64,000 nt of DNA from JBGLNJ01 sp041300525 (GTDB lineage: Bacteria > Chloroflexota > Anaerolineae > Fen-1058), in contig JBGLNJ010000001.1 of the NCBI GenBank assembly GCA_041300525.1, positions 2,790,001-2,854,000 on the forward strand. Reading direction: 5' to 3'. Below the pieces are notes generated by a model. It made no database searches. It saw nothing but the letters and a program-made list of their open reading frames with translations, and was not told the DNA's origin. The position numbers and the translations under genes are program-made. Of this stretch, positions 9,523 through 19,118 are shown piece after piece. The stretch's first letter is position 1. The number at the start of each line of letters is the position of its first letter.

Positions 9523-10788
9523 TCACGGGCGCCACTCCATCTCGTAATCGCTCAGGAACACGGTATCGCCTTCCTGCACGCCGGCAGCCGTGAGCGCCTC
9601 GATCACGCCCAGCCGTTCGAGCTTGTGCTGCAAATGCTGCAAGGCCTCGAAGGAATCAAACCGGCTCATCGCCACGAGCTTTTCGAGCCGCGCCCCGCTC
9701 ACGCGCCAACCGTCCTCCCGATGTTCAATCGTGAACGGCTGCTCTTCGGTCAGGGTGATCACGGGCGCCGGCTCAACCAACTCTACCGGCGGCATCTCGG
9801 CCAACTTGTTCACCGCGCGAAAGAGCAATTCGCGCACGCCCTCCTGCGCCACGGCTGAAATCGCCATCGCTTCGGCGCCGCGCTCTTGCAGCGCCTGCTG
9901 GACCTGGGGCCATTGTTCTTGCGCCTGCAACAAGTCCATCTTGTTGAACGCCACGATTTGCGGCTTGGCGTCCAGCCCGCGGCCAAACGCGGCCAACTCG
10001 GCATTAATCGTCTCGTAATCGGCCAGCGGGTGCTCGCTTGCGCCGTCGAGCAGATGAACGAGGATGCGCGTCCGCTCGATGTGGCGCAGGAACTCGTGGC
10101 CCAACCCCGCGCCTTGCGAAGCGCCCTCGATCAGGCCGGGAATGTCGGCCAACACCAAAGTCGTCTCATCGCGCCCTCGGGCAAGCGTCGCCACGCCCAG
10201 ATAAGGTTCGAGCGTGGTGAACGGATAGTCGGCGATCTTGGGCCGGGCCGCGCTCACCGAAGCCAGCAGCGTGGACTTGCCCGCGTTGGGCAGCCCCACG
10301 ATGCCCACATCGGCGATGAGCTTGAGCTCGAGCAAGAGCGATTTGGATTCGCCCGGCTCGCCATTTTCGGCCATGCGCGGCGCTTGATTGGTGGACGTGG
10401 CAAAGCGCGCGTTGCCTCGCCCGCCTCGCCCGCCGCTCGCCACGCGCAACTCTTGCCCCGGCATCGTGAGGTCGGCGACGAGCGCGCCCGTGTCCGCGTC
10501 GCGCACGATGGTGCCGGGTGGCACGGCGATGCGCAGGTGCGCGCCACTCGCGCCGGTCTGATCCTTGCCCGCCCCATTTTTTCCGCGCTCCGCCGCGAAC
10601 TTGGTCCTATGATGGAATGACGAAAGCGTATTGAGCTTGGGGTCAACGACGAGGACCACATCGCCGCCGTGTCCGCCGTTGCCGCCGTTGGGACCGCCGA
10701 ACGGGACATACTTTTCACGGCGGAACGACACGCAGCCATTGCCGCCGTCGCCCGCTTTGACTTGAATTTTGGCTTGGTCAAGAAACAT
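9523..10788 (-). CDS. obg: Obg/CgtA family GTPase
   Basis: The 421-residue protein has the complete family layout: a glycine-rich Obg fold (residues 1-158, with repeated GGxGG and GGRGGRGN), a G domain with G1 GLPNAGKST, G3 DIPGLIEG and G4 NKMD, and a C-terminal OCT domain from about residue 345. Obg is a ribosome-associated GTPase needed for large-subunit assembly and linked to the stringent response. It is convergent with glnE and divergent from the acetyltransferase gene at 10956; its ATG at 10788 has only a weak ribosome-binding site. In many bacteria obg follows rplU-rpmA, but these genes are not here. Nothing is missing from the protein, and the call is secure. Confidence 0.97.
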   Translation of the reverse strand: MFLDQAKIQVKAGDGGNGCVSFRREKYVPFGGPNGGNGGHGGDVVLVVDPKLNTLSSFHHRTKFAAERGKNGAGKDQTGASGAHLRIAVPPGTIVRDADTGALVADLTMPGQELRVASGGRGGRGNARFATSTNQAPRMAENGEPGESKSLLLELKLIADVGIVGLPNAGKSTLLASVSAARPKIADYPFTTLEPYLGVATLARGRDETTLVLADIPGLIEGASQGAGLGHEFLRHIERTRILVHLLDGASEHPLADYETINAELAAFGRGLDAKPQIVAFNKMDLLQAQEQWPQVQQALQERGAEAMAISAVAQEGVRELLFRAVNKLAEMPPVELVEPAPVITLTEEQPFTIEHREDGWRVSGARLEKLVAMSRFDSFEALQHLQHKLERLGVIEALTAAGVQEGDTVFLSDYEMEWRP

Positions 10789-10895
10789 GCTTCACACTTG
10801 CGAGTTGCATCCTTTCATCCGAGCAGCGTATTCCGTGTTGCGTGACAGAACACGCAACACGAGCTAGCATACCCGCAACGGGATGAGATGTCAAG

Positions 10896-10925
10896 TTGGC
10901 ACAGCGGCACAGGGCGTGCTATACT
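10896..10925 (+). promoter_or_regulatory. Candidate sigma-70-type promoter
   Basis: TTGGCA (10896-10901) and TATACT (10920-10925) are separated by 18 bases. The site lies 30 bases upstream of the acetyltransferase start codon. Confidence 0.5.
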
Positions 10926-10955
10926 CTGCCACATCACATTCATCAGGAGGCCATC

Positions 10956-11504
10956 ATGCTCTCTAGCGAACTCGTCATCCTCGGCCCGATTCAACACGAC
11001 TATTTGCCGCATTACGTGGAATGGCTGAACGATTGGGAGGTCAGGAAATTCCTGGCCGCCAGCCTGCCCCAACCGCTCACACTCCAGGACGAAGAAGATT
11101 GGTTCAATCACCAACGCGGAGACAAGGACTCGCTGATCTTTGCCATCCTCACCAGCGGCGAAGGCCGACTGATCGGCAACTGCGGGCTGCACCAGATTGA
11201 CTGGACGAACCGCCATGCCGTTTTTGGCATCTTTATCGGCGACAAGAGTTACTGGGGCAAAGGCTACGGCACAGACGCGACGCGCACGCTGCTGCGGTAC
11301 GCGTTTAAAGAGGCGGGCTTGCGCCGCATCGAGCTGCAAGTCCATGACTTTAACCCGCGCGCGATCCGCGTGTACGAAAAAGTCGGCTTCCGGCGGGAGG
11401 GGACGCGCAGGCAGTCGCTCTACCGTGAAGGCGCCTGGCACGACGAGCACATCATGGCGATCTTGCGCGAAGAGTGGGACGCACTGAATCAAAGACCAAG
11501 ATGA
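10956..11504 (+). CDS. RimJ/RimL-type GNAT acetyltransferase
   Basis: ATG 10956 follows AGGAGG at 10945-10950. The 182-residue product has the order typical of the RimJ/RimL/SpeG-like branch: an N-terminal LGPIxxDY beta strand, a WFxxQ-like helix, and an acetyl-CoA loop in SYWGKGYGTDATRTLL (about residue 104), followed by NPRAIRVYEKVGFRREG. The family transfers acetyl groups to protein N-termini, polyamines or antibiotics, and the substrate cannot be read from sequence. It has its own promoter-like site and no operon partner, because the next reading frame is a gene fragment. The fold assignment is firm. Confidence 0.88.
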   Translation: MLSSELVILGPIQHDYLPHYVEWLNDWEVRKFLAASLPQPLTLQDEEDWFNHQRGDKDSLIFAILTSGEGRLIGNCGLHQIDWTNRHAVFGIFIGDKSYWGKGYGTDATRTLLRYAFKEAGLRRIELQVHDFNPRAIRVYEKVGFRREGTRRQSLYREGAWHDEHIMAILREEWDALNQRPR

Positions 11505-11555
11505 GCGCCAAACTCTGTCCCAAGATCATCTTGGGCGCCCGCCGCGCCCGGCGAG

Positions 11556-12149
11556 TTGATAGCGACGACTGTTTCTCAGACGCGGATTGACCTGGCTTGG
11601 ACGGATCAGAGCGATAACGAGACCGGCTTTCAGATCGAACGCTCGGCGGATGGCGTTGTCTGGGCGCAAATCGCCCTGGTCAGCACCAATGGGATGAGCT
11701 ACAGCGACGCGGGGCTGGCGTGCGGCACGACGTTCTACTATCGCGTCCACGCCGATAATGCGGGCGGCAATTCCGGCTACAGCAACATTGCCAACGCGAC
11801 GACGGTTGTCTGCGCGCCGAATACGCCGGGCAACCTGACCGCCACGGCAGTCTCTCAAATGCGGATTGACTTGACTTGGATAGACAACAGCAACAACGAA
11901 GAGGGATTCCAGTTGGAACGTTCGTTGGACGGAGCAACGGCCTGGACACTTGTTGCCACTGTCGGCGCTAACTATACCACTCACAGTGATATCGATCTGA
12001 CTTGCGACCAGGCCTTTTACTATCGTGTTAGAGCCTACAATGCTGGCGGCAACTCGATCTATAGCCAGACAGCCCGCGCCACCACCGAGGCATGCGCGTC
12101 AGCCCCCAGGAATTTGCTCTATTTGCCAATTGTGGCCAAAGGCCAATAA
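11556..12149 (+). pseudogene. Fragment of a fibronectin-type-III secreted protein
   Basis: The frame opens abruptly at a TTG with no ribosome-binding site and no signal peptide, so only the 3' end of a gene is present. Two FN3 modules are seen, each with the pattern RIDLxWxDxSxNExGFxIER, then a Y-S-D/Y-Y-R-V segment and AGGNSxYS. The product ends in LYLPIVAKGQ, a tail similar to the IYLPILLCQ end of the beta-helix protein at 13418. The join with the preceding acetyltransferase lies between 11504 and 11556. The original protein was probably a larger surface or exported polypeptide. Confidence 0.75.
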
Positions 12150-12200
12150 TTGTCCACGTCAGCCAAAACTGTAACGAAGCCAAATGGATAAAAATCAATC

Positions 12201-13220
12201 ATGGTGCCATCCGTCAAGATTGTCACAACGCTAGATGAATCTGTCTGGCGGCAATATGTGCAGCAGCATCCTCACGGCAATGTGTTTCACACGCCGGAAA
12301 TGCTTGAGGCTTTAGGGCGGGTCAAGGGATATCGCCCGTATTTGCGGGCTGTCGTCAATGAACAAGGCCGGGTACTGGCCATGTTGCCTTTTGTGACGGT
12401 GACGCTGATAGATGGTGTTTTGCGCCGTTTGACGACCCGGGCAGTGGCCTATGGCGGTGTGCTGTGCGAGTCTGATGCGGCGGGACAAGCCGCGCTTGAT
12501 GTTTTATTGCGGGCTTGTGTTCAAACCATTTCCAGTCAGGCTCTCTTTACCGAGTTGCGCAACTTGTCGGATGTGAGCGCCGCCCAGCCCACGCTGGCTC
12601 GGTGCGGCTTTGTGTACGAAGATCATCTCAACTATCTGATTGATCTGAGTTGCCCGCTGGAACAAATCATGAGCAACATGGGCGCCCGGACGCGCAAGCA
12701 CATCCGCCAGGGATTGCGAAAGGGAAAAGTAATTGTAGAACAGGCCACCGATCCCAGTCTCGTCCAGGTCTGCTACGACTTGATTCAGAAATCCTACGCG
12801 GCAGCCCACATGCCACTGGCCGACTGTTCCTTGTTCAAAGCTGCCTTTGAGGTGCTGCACCCTCGCGGCATGATCCAATTCTGGCTGGCGCGTGTGGGCG
12901 AGGCTTATGTCGCCGCCTCAGCCGAGTTGCCGTACAAAGATACGTTGTACGGCTGGTACAGCGGCATTGACCGGCGCTATGCCGACTTGCTGCCAAGCGA
13001 ACTGCTCATGTGGCATGTCCTCAAGTGGGGCGCGGAAAACGGTTACAAGGTGTATGACTTTGGCGGCGCGGGCAAGCCGGGCGAAGAATACGGCGTGCGA
13101 GATTTCAAAGCCAAGTTTGGCGGACAACTGGTTTGCTTTGGGCGCAGCATTTGCATCCATGCGCCGCGCCTGCTGCGCCTCAGCACATGGGGATATAGCC
13201 TCTATCGCCGCTTGCTATAG
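12201..13220 (+). CDS. FemAB/GNAT-like aminoacyltransferase or polysaccharide-associated transferase
   Basis: The 339-residue protein looks like the FemAB/BioF2-like branch of the GNAT superfamily. The N-terminal half carries an NVFHTPEM-type motif, as in proteins acting on lipid II or exopolysaccharide precursors. The central helix NMGARTRKHIRQGLRKG and the C-terminal segment YKVYDFGGAGKPGEEYGV...FKxKFGG are hallmark features. FemAB enzymes use aminoacyl-tRNA to extend peptidoglycan bridges, while relatives lie in capsule or exosortase clusters. Neighbours at 13.4-17.2 kb (secreted beta-helix protein, acetyltransferase, CapK-like fragment) suggest cell-surface polysaccharide work. The substrate is unknown. 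Confidence 0.75.
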   Translation: MVPSVKIVTTLDESVWRQYVQQHPHGNVFHTPEMLEALGRVKGYRPYLRAVVNEQGRVLAMLPFVTVTLIDGVLRRLTTRAVAYGGVLCESDAAGQAALDVLLRACVQTISSQALFTELRNLSDVSAAQPTLARCGFVYEDHLNYLIDLSCPLEQIMSNMGARTRKHIRQGLRKGKVIVEQATDPSLVQVCYDLIQKSYAAAHMPLADCSLFKAAFEVLHPRGMIQFWLARVGEAYVAASAELPYKDTLYGWYSGIDRRYADLLPSELLMWHVLKWGAENGYKVYDFGGAGKPGEEYGVRDFKAKFGGQLVCFGRSICIHAPRLLRLSTWGYSLYRRLL

Positions 13221-13249
13221 GACGCGAGTACGGCATGACTTTGCGCCTA

Positions 13250-13278
13250 TTGCTTCTGTTTGCTTGGCCTGATATAAT
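13250..13278 (+). promoter_or_regulatory. Candidate promoter of the beta-helix gene
   Basis: TTGCTT (13250-13255) and a consensus TATAAT (13273-13278) are separated by 17 bases. It leaves a leader of roughly 130 bases before ATG 13418. Confidence 0.5.
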
Positions 13279-13417
13279 GGCATAGTGTTGATCAAGCCTA
13301 TGCCTAGCCAGCATTCCTTCACACGGCCCATTCCAGTCCACGACCTTTGCGCTGCTCCATCCCCTCGGCGTCTATGGTCTGCCAACTTGTCTGCTGTGTG
13401 AATTGCCGAGGAAACAA

Positions 13418-16324
13418 ATGTCACACCATTCTCTTGTGATTTTAATAACGGCGGCGCTTTTGTCCGGCCCGCCGTCCCTTAGCTCAGAGGGTGGGCTTGT
13501 CTCTTTGCCTGTCGCGCGGGCAAGTCGTCTGGACAAGCGCCCGACGGGCTGGAGCCAAACCTCAATCTCCAGGCCGGTATATGCTGGCCCTAGTGAGTCG
13601 GATCTTGTGCCGGTTCTCCCAATCGAGGATTTGTCCCAGGCTCCCCAAGCCAATGATCTTTGGGTGGATGCTGCAAGTGGGAACGACCTCAACGATGGTC
13701 GCGCGCGCGCTACGGCATTCCGCACCATTCAGAAGGCGGCTAACATGGCGGCAGCGGGCACGACAGTTCATATCCTGCCAGGCGTTTACCGCGAGACCGT
13801 CCAACCTGCCCAGAGTGGTAGTGCCACCCAGCCTATCCGGTATGTTGCCGAAAACGGCCCCGGCACAGCCATCATCCGAGGCTCTGAGCCTGCTTCATCC
13901 CTCACGTGGATACCCCTGACCAGCAATTCCATTGGCCTGCCGCCCGGTGTGAATCCCGCCAACATCTACTCTGCCGCTCTCTCCGCCCCTCCGCGTTTTG
14001 TGGCGCGGTTGAATAGCGCCGGGAACGTCCTTGCCCGTCTTCCACTGGCCCGTGAGCCAGACGAAAAGATAACCACCGAGTGGAAATACCACGAGTACTG
14101 GTGGGCGGCGAATGGCGGCAAGTATGAGGAGACCGGCTGTAATCCGCCGGCTAACCCCAAGAATTGTGATGCGTCGTCGCGCTCCTCGACCCAACTCACG
14201 GACACCGCCAATGACACCGTGCCATCCGGCATCGAGCTGGGCAACCTCAAGACAGTAGGCAACCTGACCGGTGGGATGCTGGTGGCGATAGACAACCGAT
14301 ACGGCCACTATATGTATCGGCGCGCGATCACCGGCCACGATACTGCCGCCGGGCGCATCACTGTGAGCCCTCCCGCCAACGCGGAAGGTATCTTTCTCCT
14401 GGGCTGGGGAACCAAGTACTATGTGGAAGGCAAACCCTACCTGCTCGATACTCCCGGCGAGTGGTGGTACGACCAAAACACCAAGCGGCTCTATCTGTGG
14501 CCTCCCGCATCTGGGAGCCCGGCGGCACAAAACATTGAAATCTCGCGGCGGTCTGTGGGTTTCAGTTTGAGCGGCTGCAACAACTGGATAGGCTGCTCAT
14601 ACATCACGCTCGATGGGCTGGCCTTGGAATTCTTTAACGAGAATGCCATAGAGATCAGCAATGGCGGCAACCAAAAGTCATATGGCGACACGGTGCGCCA
14701 TGCAAGAATTCGGTACGCCAGCCGGGGCGTTGTTATTGACCAGGGCACCGGTTACTCGGCGAGCAATGTCACAGATGGTTTTACCTTGGAGAATTCGGAG
14801 GTCGCCTACATTGATAACCGCGCCATCCACTTGAACTACTGGTCGGAATATGGCGGCCTGCCCGCTTCGTTCACTCACGCCGGCATCGTTAACACGGTCA
14901 TTCGCAACAACGAGCTGCACCACCTGAGCTTTCGCTCCGATACCGACAACGCCACTGGCGCATTATTCATGTACGCCGATAAACTGCGCTTTGAGGGCAA
15001 TCACGTCCATCACATCGCCCAAAACGGCATGCAGTTTTCGTACTCGGTCATCCAGTCGTCAAAGGAGTATGGCTTTACGCCGCAGGAAATCAAGACGGGC
15101 GAGATCCTCATCAAGGACAATATCTTTGAGCAAGCCTGTCAGAACGCTTTCGACTGCGGCGCGCTAAAGTTTTGGGGCAACCCGCCGGACACACACGTTT
15201 TCCGGGATGTGCTCATCACCGGCAACGTCTTTCGGAACAATTTTGGCTGGACGTACATCGGCGAAAAGCGCGGATACTGGTCGGGCGGTCCGGGCAGCGC
15301 GGTGCAAGGGATGGGCGGCTTTGGTCTGTACATGAATGTGGTCAGCGGGATGCACGTCTACCGCAACATTGCCTACAACAATGGACAGGCCGGCTTTATG
15401 CTGTATGGCAACTGGCGCGATGGCGGCATGGTCTATTACAACAATATTGCCGCCAACTCGTTGTATGGTTTTTACATGGCCGGTCTGGATGATGTCCGCA
15501 ATGGTGTCAGCACTCTGGTAGCTAACAACATGGTCGTGAACAACGAAGCCTATGGCATTCTGTTAGATGATCCCAATGACTTGCTGCCCAGTATGACTGG
15601 CTTGACCTTTGACCACGACCTGTACTATGGCAACGGCTGGAGCACGAGCGGTAGTTTTTGGAAACCTGGCGCAATGACCATCTGGGAGCCGGCTGATAAC
15701 TCGTATTATCCCACCCTAGCGAATATACGAACACATACGGTCTGGGAGGACCACGGCGCCGAAGGCGACCCACACTTTCAGAGCTATACTCTGGCTGACC
15801 GCAACATGTTTGATGGCTCCTGGCCCGACTTGCGCCTTACCGGCAGCAGCACTAGGGCCATAGATCGAGGCACTAGCTCTCTGCCGGCATCCCTGGCAAC
15901 ACTGCTGGCACACTTTGGAGTAGACGACGCCCGACAAGGCACTGCCTTTGACATCGGTCGCTATGAAAGAGGCGGGGCAGGTTGGGCCATCGTGGTAACT
16001 CCTGCCAGCCAGATGGTGAGCCCCAGTGGCGTGGCACGTTATGCCCTTTCTCTCTCTCCGTCAGACTGGTCGGATACAGTCTATTTGACTTTCACTAATC
16101 CTTCGCCCATGTTGATTATGCAATTGACGCCAAATGCCATTTCCCTTTCCGAACAGGCCATATTGACCATCACTGATACTCACCCTGCTGGCTCTCCACT
16201 TTCGCCTGGCCTGTGGTACACTGTGCCCATCACTGGCGCTGGCGGCGGCCTGCAGGTCATAGCCAGCGCAGGTATATTGATTGGGGGAACACGAATATAC
16301 CTACCCATTCTACTTTGCCAATGA
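13418..16324 (+). CDS. Secreted right-handed beta-helix protein (pectate-lyase-like fold)
   Basis: ATG 13418 has GAGGA nine bases upstream and is followed by a signal peptide (hydrophobic LVILITAALLSG). After a linker, residues around 85-125 carry the motif DLWVDAASGNDLNDG ... AFRTIQKAA and the IxPGVYRET motif that open many DUF1565/pectate-lyase-like helices. From about residue 400 to 720 there are many short N-x-(I/V)-x-x-N turns, such as ITGNVFRNN and YNNIAANSLYG, typical of parallel beta-helix coils. Such proteins cleave or bind polysaccharides, but no catalytic set can be assigned. The C-terminal 100 residues form a beta-rich domain ending in IYLPILLCQ, a probable surface-targeting tail. 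The gene looks complete at 968 residues. Confidence 0.8.
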   Translation: MSHHSLVILITAALLSGPPSLSSEGGLVSLPVARASRLDKRPTGWSQTSISRPVYAGPSESDLVPVLPIEDLSQAPQANDLWVDAASGNDLNDGRARATAFRTIQKAANMAAAGTTVHILPGVYRETVQPAQSGSATQPIRYVAENGPGTAIIRGSEPASSLTWIPLTSNSIGLPPGVNPANIYSAALSAPPRFVARLNSAGNVLARLPLAREPDEKITTEWKYHEYWWAANGGKYEETGCNPPANPKNCDASSRSSTQLTDTANDTVPSGIELGNLKTVGNLTGGMLVAIDNRYGHYMYRRAITGHDTAAGRITVSPPANAEGIFLLGWGTKYYVEGKPYLLDTPGEWWYDQNTKRLYLWPPASGSPAAQNIEISRRSVGFSLSGCNNWIGCSYITLDGLALEFFNENAIEISNGGNQKSYGDTVRHARIRYASRGVVIDQGTGYSASNVTDGFTLENSEVAYIDNRAIHLNYWSEYGGLPASFTHAGIVNTVIRNNELHHLSFRSDTDNATGALFMYADKLRFEGNHVHHIAQNGMQFSYSVIQSSKEYGFTPQEIKTGEILIKDNIFEQACQNAFDCGALKFWGNPPDTHVFRDVLITGNVFRNNFGWTYIGEKRGYWSGGPGSAVQGMGGFGLYMNVVSGMHVYRNIAYNNGQAGFMLYGNWRDGGMVYYNNIAANSLYGFYMAGLDDVRNGVSTLVANNMVVNNEAYGILLDDPNDLLPSMTGLTFDHDLYYGNGWSTSGSFWKPGAMTIWEPADNSYYPTLANIRTHTVWEDHGAEGDPHFQSYTLADRNMFDGSWPDLRLTGSSTRAIDRGTSSLPASLATLLAHFGVDDARQGTAFDIGRYERGGAGWAIVVTPASQMVSPSGVARYALSLSPSDWSDTVYLTFTNPSPMLIMQLTPNAISLSEQAILTITDTHPAGSPLSPGLWYTVPITGAGGGLQVIASAGILIGGTRIYLPILLCQ

Positions 16325-16364
16325 TGCAAACCCATCAGTCAACCACTATCGAGGATATGGCACC

Positions 16365-16997
16365 GTGTCATGGAGCAGCCGTCTGGCAGAATTGACTCTA
16401 GATTGGAACTATATGCTCCGGCGCGATGGCTGGCGATCGACCCTGCCTGCTATCTGGCGAGAAGTCGCAAGCCTGCCTTACCGACATTCGCAGTTCGTCA
16501 TCGTCGCCCGCTCGCTTCAAGAGCCTCTACCCGATTTGCAGCCCAAGATAGAACTGGAAATCCGCCTGTTCGAGCCCAAGGACATGGAATTGGTGCGAGA
16601 CATTGACCGCCCTTCCGAAGCCCGGGCGTGCGCCCGGCGGCTTGAGCGCGGCCACAAAGGGTTGATCGCCCTTTACAAAGGTCAGCCCGCCGGATATGCG
16701 TGGGGCTGCGCTGAAATTGACCCGACGCTGGAAAGAGTAGAGTTGAAGCTTGAGGCTGGCGACGTGCTGTGCGTAGACGCTTATACGGCTCCGGCCTTTC
16801 GAGGCAAAGGTATACAGACCACTCTATCGCTGGCGCGCTTCCGGCTCTTTCGTGACCTGGGGTATCGCCGGGCCATCGCCTACATTGAGCAGCACAATAC
16901 TCCTTCTCTGGCCGTCTGGCGCAAAGTCGGCAGCCAGGAAGTGAGTCGCATTGATTTTTTGCGCGTCGGCCCGTGGCGACGCACGCGCTACAGTTGA
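16365..16997 (+). CDS. GNAT family acetyltransferase
   Basis: The start is uncertain: GTG 16365 has GAGGA nine bases upstream, and ATG 16413 is the alternative. The C-terminal half has a GNAT core: VLCVDAYTAPAFRGKGIQTT holds the acetyl-CoA loop (R-G-K-G-I), followed by YRRAIAYIEQHNTPSLAVWRKVGS. The N-terminal 75 residues are less typical and contain a W-R-E-V helix. It sits between the beta-helix gene and a CapK-like fragment with small gaps, so it may be part of a polysaccharide-modifying operon. The substrate is unknown. Confidence 0.7.
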   Translation: MSWSSRLAELTLDWNYMLRRDGWRSTLPAIWREVASLPYRHSQFVIVARSLQEPLPDLQPKIELEIRLFEPKDMELVRDIDRPSEARACARRLERGHKGLIALYKGQPAGYAWGCAEIDPTLERVELKLEAGDVLCVDAYTAPAFRGKGIQTTLSLARFRLFRDLGYRRAIAYIEQHNTPSLAVWRKVGSQEVSRIDFLRVGPWRRTRYS

Positions 16998-17005
16998 GGA
17001 AAGAA

Positions 17006-17245
17006 CCATGTCCGAGTTTTTGCGCCGTGGAATTCTGAGATTGCATCAATGGGCCACCGGGCGTCACATTTTGGAACGGCTGGACGAGTTGAATCGCACC
17101 CAGTGGCTCAAGCGCGACGAATTGCAGGCGCTTCAACGGAACAAGCTCCAGCAATTGATGGAATATGCCTATCAGTACGTGCCCTATTATCGGCGCTTGT
17201 TCGATCAAGCAGGATTTCATCCCAACGACCTGCGTCAAGTTCTCG
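17006..17245 (+). pseudogene. N-terminal fragment of a CapK/phenylacetate-CoA-ligase-like protein
   Basis: ATG 17006 follows a GAGGAAAG site. Only about 77 residues are recognisable, with the N-terminal motif YAYQYVPYYRRLFDQAGF shared by CapK-like adenylate-forming proteins of capsule clusters. After about 17245 the frame loses similarity and the next sequence belongs to another gene. The remaining ~350 residues, including the AMP-binding core, are missing. Context with the FemAB-like and acetyltransferase genes supports an original surface-polysaccharide role. Confidence 0.65.
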
Positions 17246-17329
17246 CAAGACAACCCCGACCTATGCACCGCCTGCCCCCACGCCAACAAAATCAAGAGCC
17301 CCATCCAGCTCGGGCGACCGGATCCGGTC

Positions 17330-18032
17330 GAGAAACCTGCCGAAAAGCCCCGTCACGCTCTACGCCGACGACGGCCCGCACACCTTCCGCGTCATCGGGG
17401 TCTATTACGATTACGCGTCGAGCCAGGGGACGGTGATGATGTCGTCGCAAGTTTACGCGCGATACTGGCACGACGATGCGGCCACCGCCATTGCGTTGAG
17501 ACTCGCGCCCGGCGCGGATGCAATCCAGATGGCACGCGACCTGCAAGAGGCTCTCACACCTGTGCAACAAGTGTCCGTCCGCCCCAACCAGGTCTTGCGC
17601 GACGAGGCGCTCGTGATCTTTGATCGGACGTTTGCCATCACCGGCGCGCTGCAATTGTTGACGACGGTGATTGCGTTCATCGGCGTGCTGAGCGCGCTGC
17701 TTTCGCTCCTGTTGGAAAAGCAACGCGAGCTGGGCCTCTTGCGCGCGCTGGGCCTGACGGTGCGTGAAATCTGGGGACTGGTGCTACTCGAGACCGGGCT
17801 GATGGGCGCCGTCGCCGGATTGCTGGCCATGCCCTCCGGCCTCGCGCTCTCTTTTATTTTGATTTACATCATCAACCGCCGCTCGTTCGGCTGGACGTTG
17901 CAGATGCGCGTGGAGCCGGCGCCTTTTATCATGGCGCTCGCCATCGCCGTGATCGCCGCGCTGCTGGCGGGGATCTATCCGGCGCGCAAGTTGGGCCGGA
18001 TGATGGCGGCGGAAGCATTGAGATACGAATGA
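17330..18032 (+). pseudogene. C-terminal part of an FtsX/MacB-type ABC permease
   Basis: No start codon or ribosome-binding site marks its beginning; recognisable sequence starts at about VTLYADDGPHTFRVIGVY. The fragment holds the end of a periplasmic domain followed by three membrane segments with hallmark phrases LLEKQRELGLLRALGLT (FtsX family) and GIYPARKLGRMMAAEALRYE at the C-terminus. A complete protein would be about 800 residues; roughly two thirds are missing. FtsX permeases of this type often lie beside AttH/CrtC-like proteins, as in attEFGH operons, and such a gene lies at 19119. Sequence between 17245 and 17330 is unassigned. Confidence 0.8.
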
Positions 18033-18073
18033 TGTCTTTCTGATGTTCCTCGTCTCCGGTCAAGGAGGTGTGA

Positions 18074-19075
18074 ATGAAGACGATTCGCTGGGGCATCATC
18101 GGTTGCGGCAACGTGACCGAAGTCAAGAGTGGGCCGGGTTTCCAAAAGGCCAAGTACTCGCAATTGGTCGCCGTGATGCGGCGCAATGGCGCGCTGGCGA
18201 AAGATTATGCGGAGCGTCACGGCGTGCCGAAATGGTACGACGATGCGAACGCGCTCATCAACGATCCCGATGTGGACGCGGTCTATATCGCCACGCCGCC
18301 TTCGTCGCACAAGGAACACACGCTCGCCGTCGCGCGCGCAGGAAAACCGGTGTACGTGGAGAAGCCGATGGCGCGCAGTTACGCCGAATGTGTGGAGATG
18401 GTCGCCGCGTGCCGTTCGGCGGGCACGCCGCTGTTTGTAGCGTACTATCGTCGCGCGTTGCCGCGCTTTCTCAAGGTCAAAGCGTTGATCGAATCCGGCG
18501 CGATTGGCGAGGTGCGTTTCGTCACGGCGACGTTGTATCAAAAGCCCGCGCCGGATGAACTCGACCCACGCACGTTGCCGTGGCGCGTCGTGCCCGAGAT
18601 TGCGGGCGGCGGCAATTTTCTTGACTTGGCCTCGCACACGCTTGATCTTCTCGCGTACTATTTCGGCCCGATTCAATCGGCGCATGGCGTGGCGTCGAAC
18701 CAGGGCCAGCTCTATCGCGCCGAAGATCTAGTCACGGGCACGTTTGTGTTCGAGTCGGGCGCGCAGGGCGTCGGTTCATGGTGCTTTACGGCGTTCCGCG
18801 ATTACGACATGAACGAGATCGTCGGAACACGCGGCAAAATCGCCTTCTCGTCGTTCGGCGTCGAGCCAATCGTGTTGACGACCGCCGACGGCGTGACCGA
18901 GTTTGCGATTGCGCACCCGCCGCACGTTCAGCAGCCGCTCATCCAAACAGTGGTGGACGAGTTGAACGGTGTGGGCCAATGTCCCAGCACCGGCGTCACT
19001 GGCGCGCGGACGAGTTGGGTGATGGATGAGATGTTGAAGGAATACAGACTGCGTCATGCACAAGTCTCGATATAG
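18074..19075 (+). CDS. Gfo/Idh/MocA family NAD(P)-dependent oxidoreductase
   Basis: ATG 18074 follows AAGGAGGTGTG. The 333-residue protein starts with a Rossmann motif GIIGCGNVTEV, then has AVYIATPPSSHKEHT and the signature VEKPMARS with the conserved E-K-P lysine (about residue 97) used by the family. The C-terminal alpha/beta domain has EIAGGGNFLDLASHTLDLL, with the histidine near residue 186 expected for sugar binding. Members oxidise or reduce sugars, inositols or their derivatives, and the substrate here is unknown. It is preceded by the FtsX fragment and followed by the AttH-like gene; it may be cotranscribed with them. Confidence 0.92.
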   Translation: MKTIRWGIIGCGNVTEVKSGPGFQKAKYSQLVAVMRRNGALAKDYAERHGVPKWYDDANALINDPDVDAVYIATPPSSHKEHTLAVARAGKPVYVEKPMARSYAECVEMVAACRSAGTPLFVAYYRRALPRFLKVKALIESGAIGEVRFVTATLYQKPAPDELDPRTLPWRVVPEIAGGGNFLDLASHTLDLLAYYFGPIQSAHGVASNQGQLYRAEDLVTGTFVFESGAQGVGSWCFTAFRDYDMNEIVGTRGKIAFSSFGVEPIVLTTADGVTEFAIAHPPHVQQPLIQTVVDELNGVGQCPSTGVTGARTSWVMDEMLKEYRLRHAQVSI

Positions 19076-19118
19076 CGAAATCTCTTGACGCAAGGTTCTT
19101 GGATGTTGTGCTGAACGT

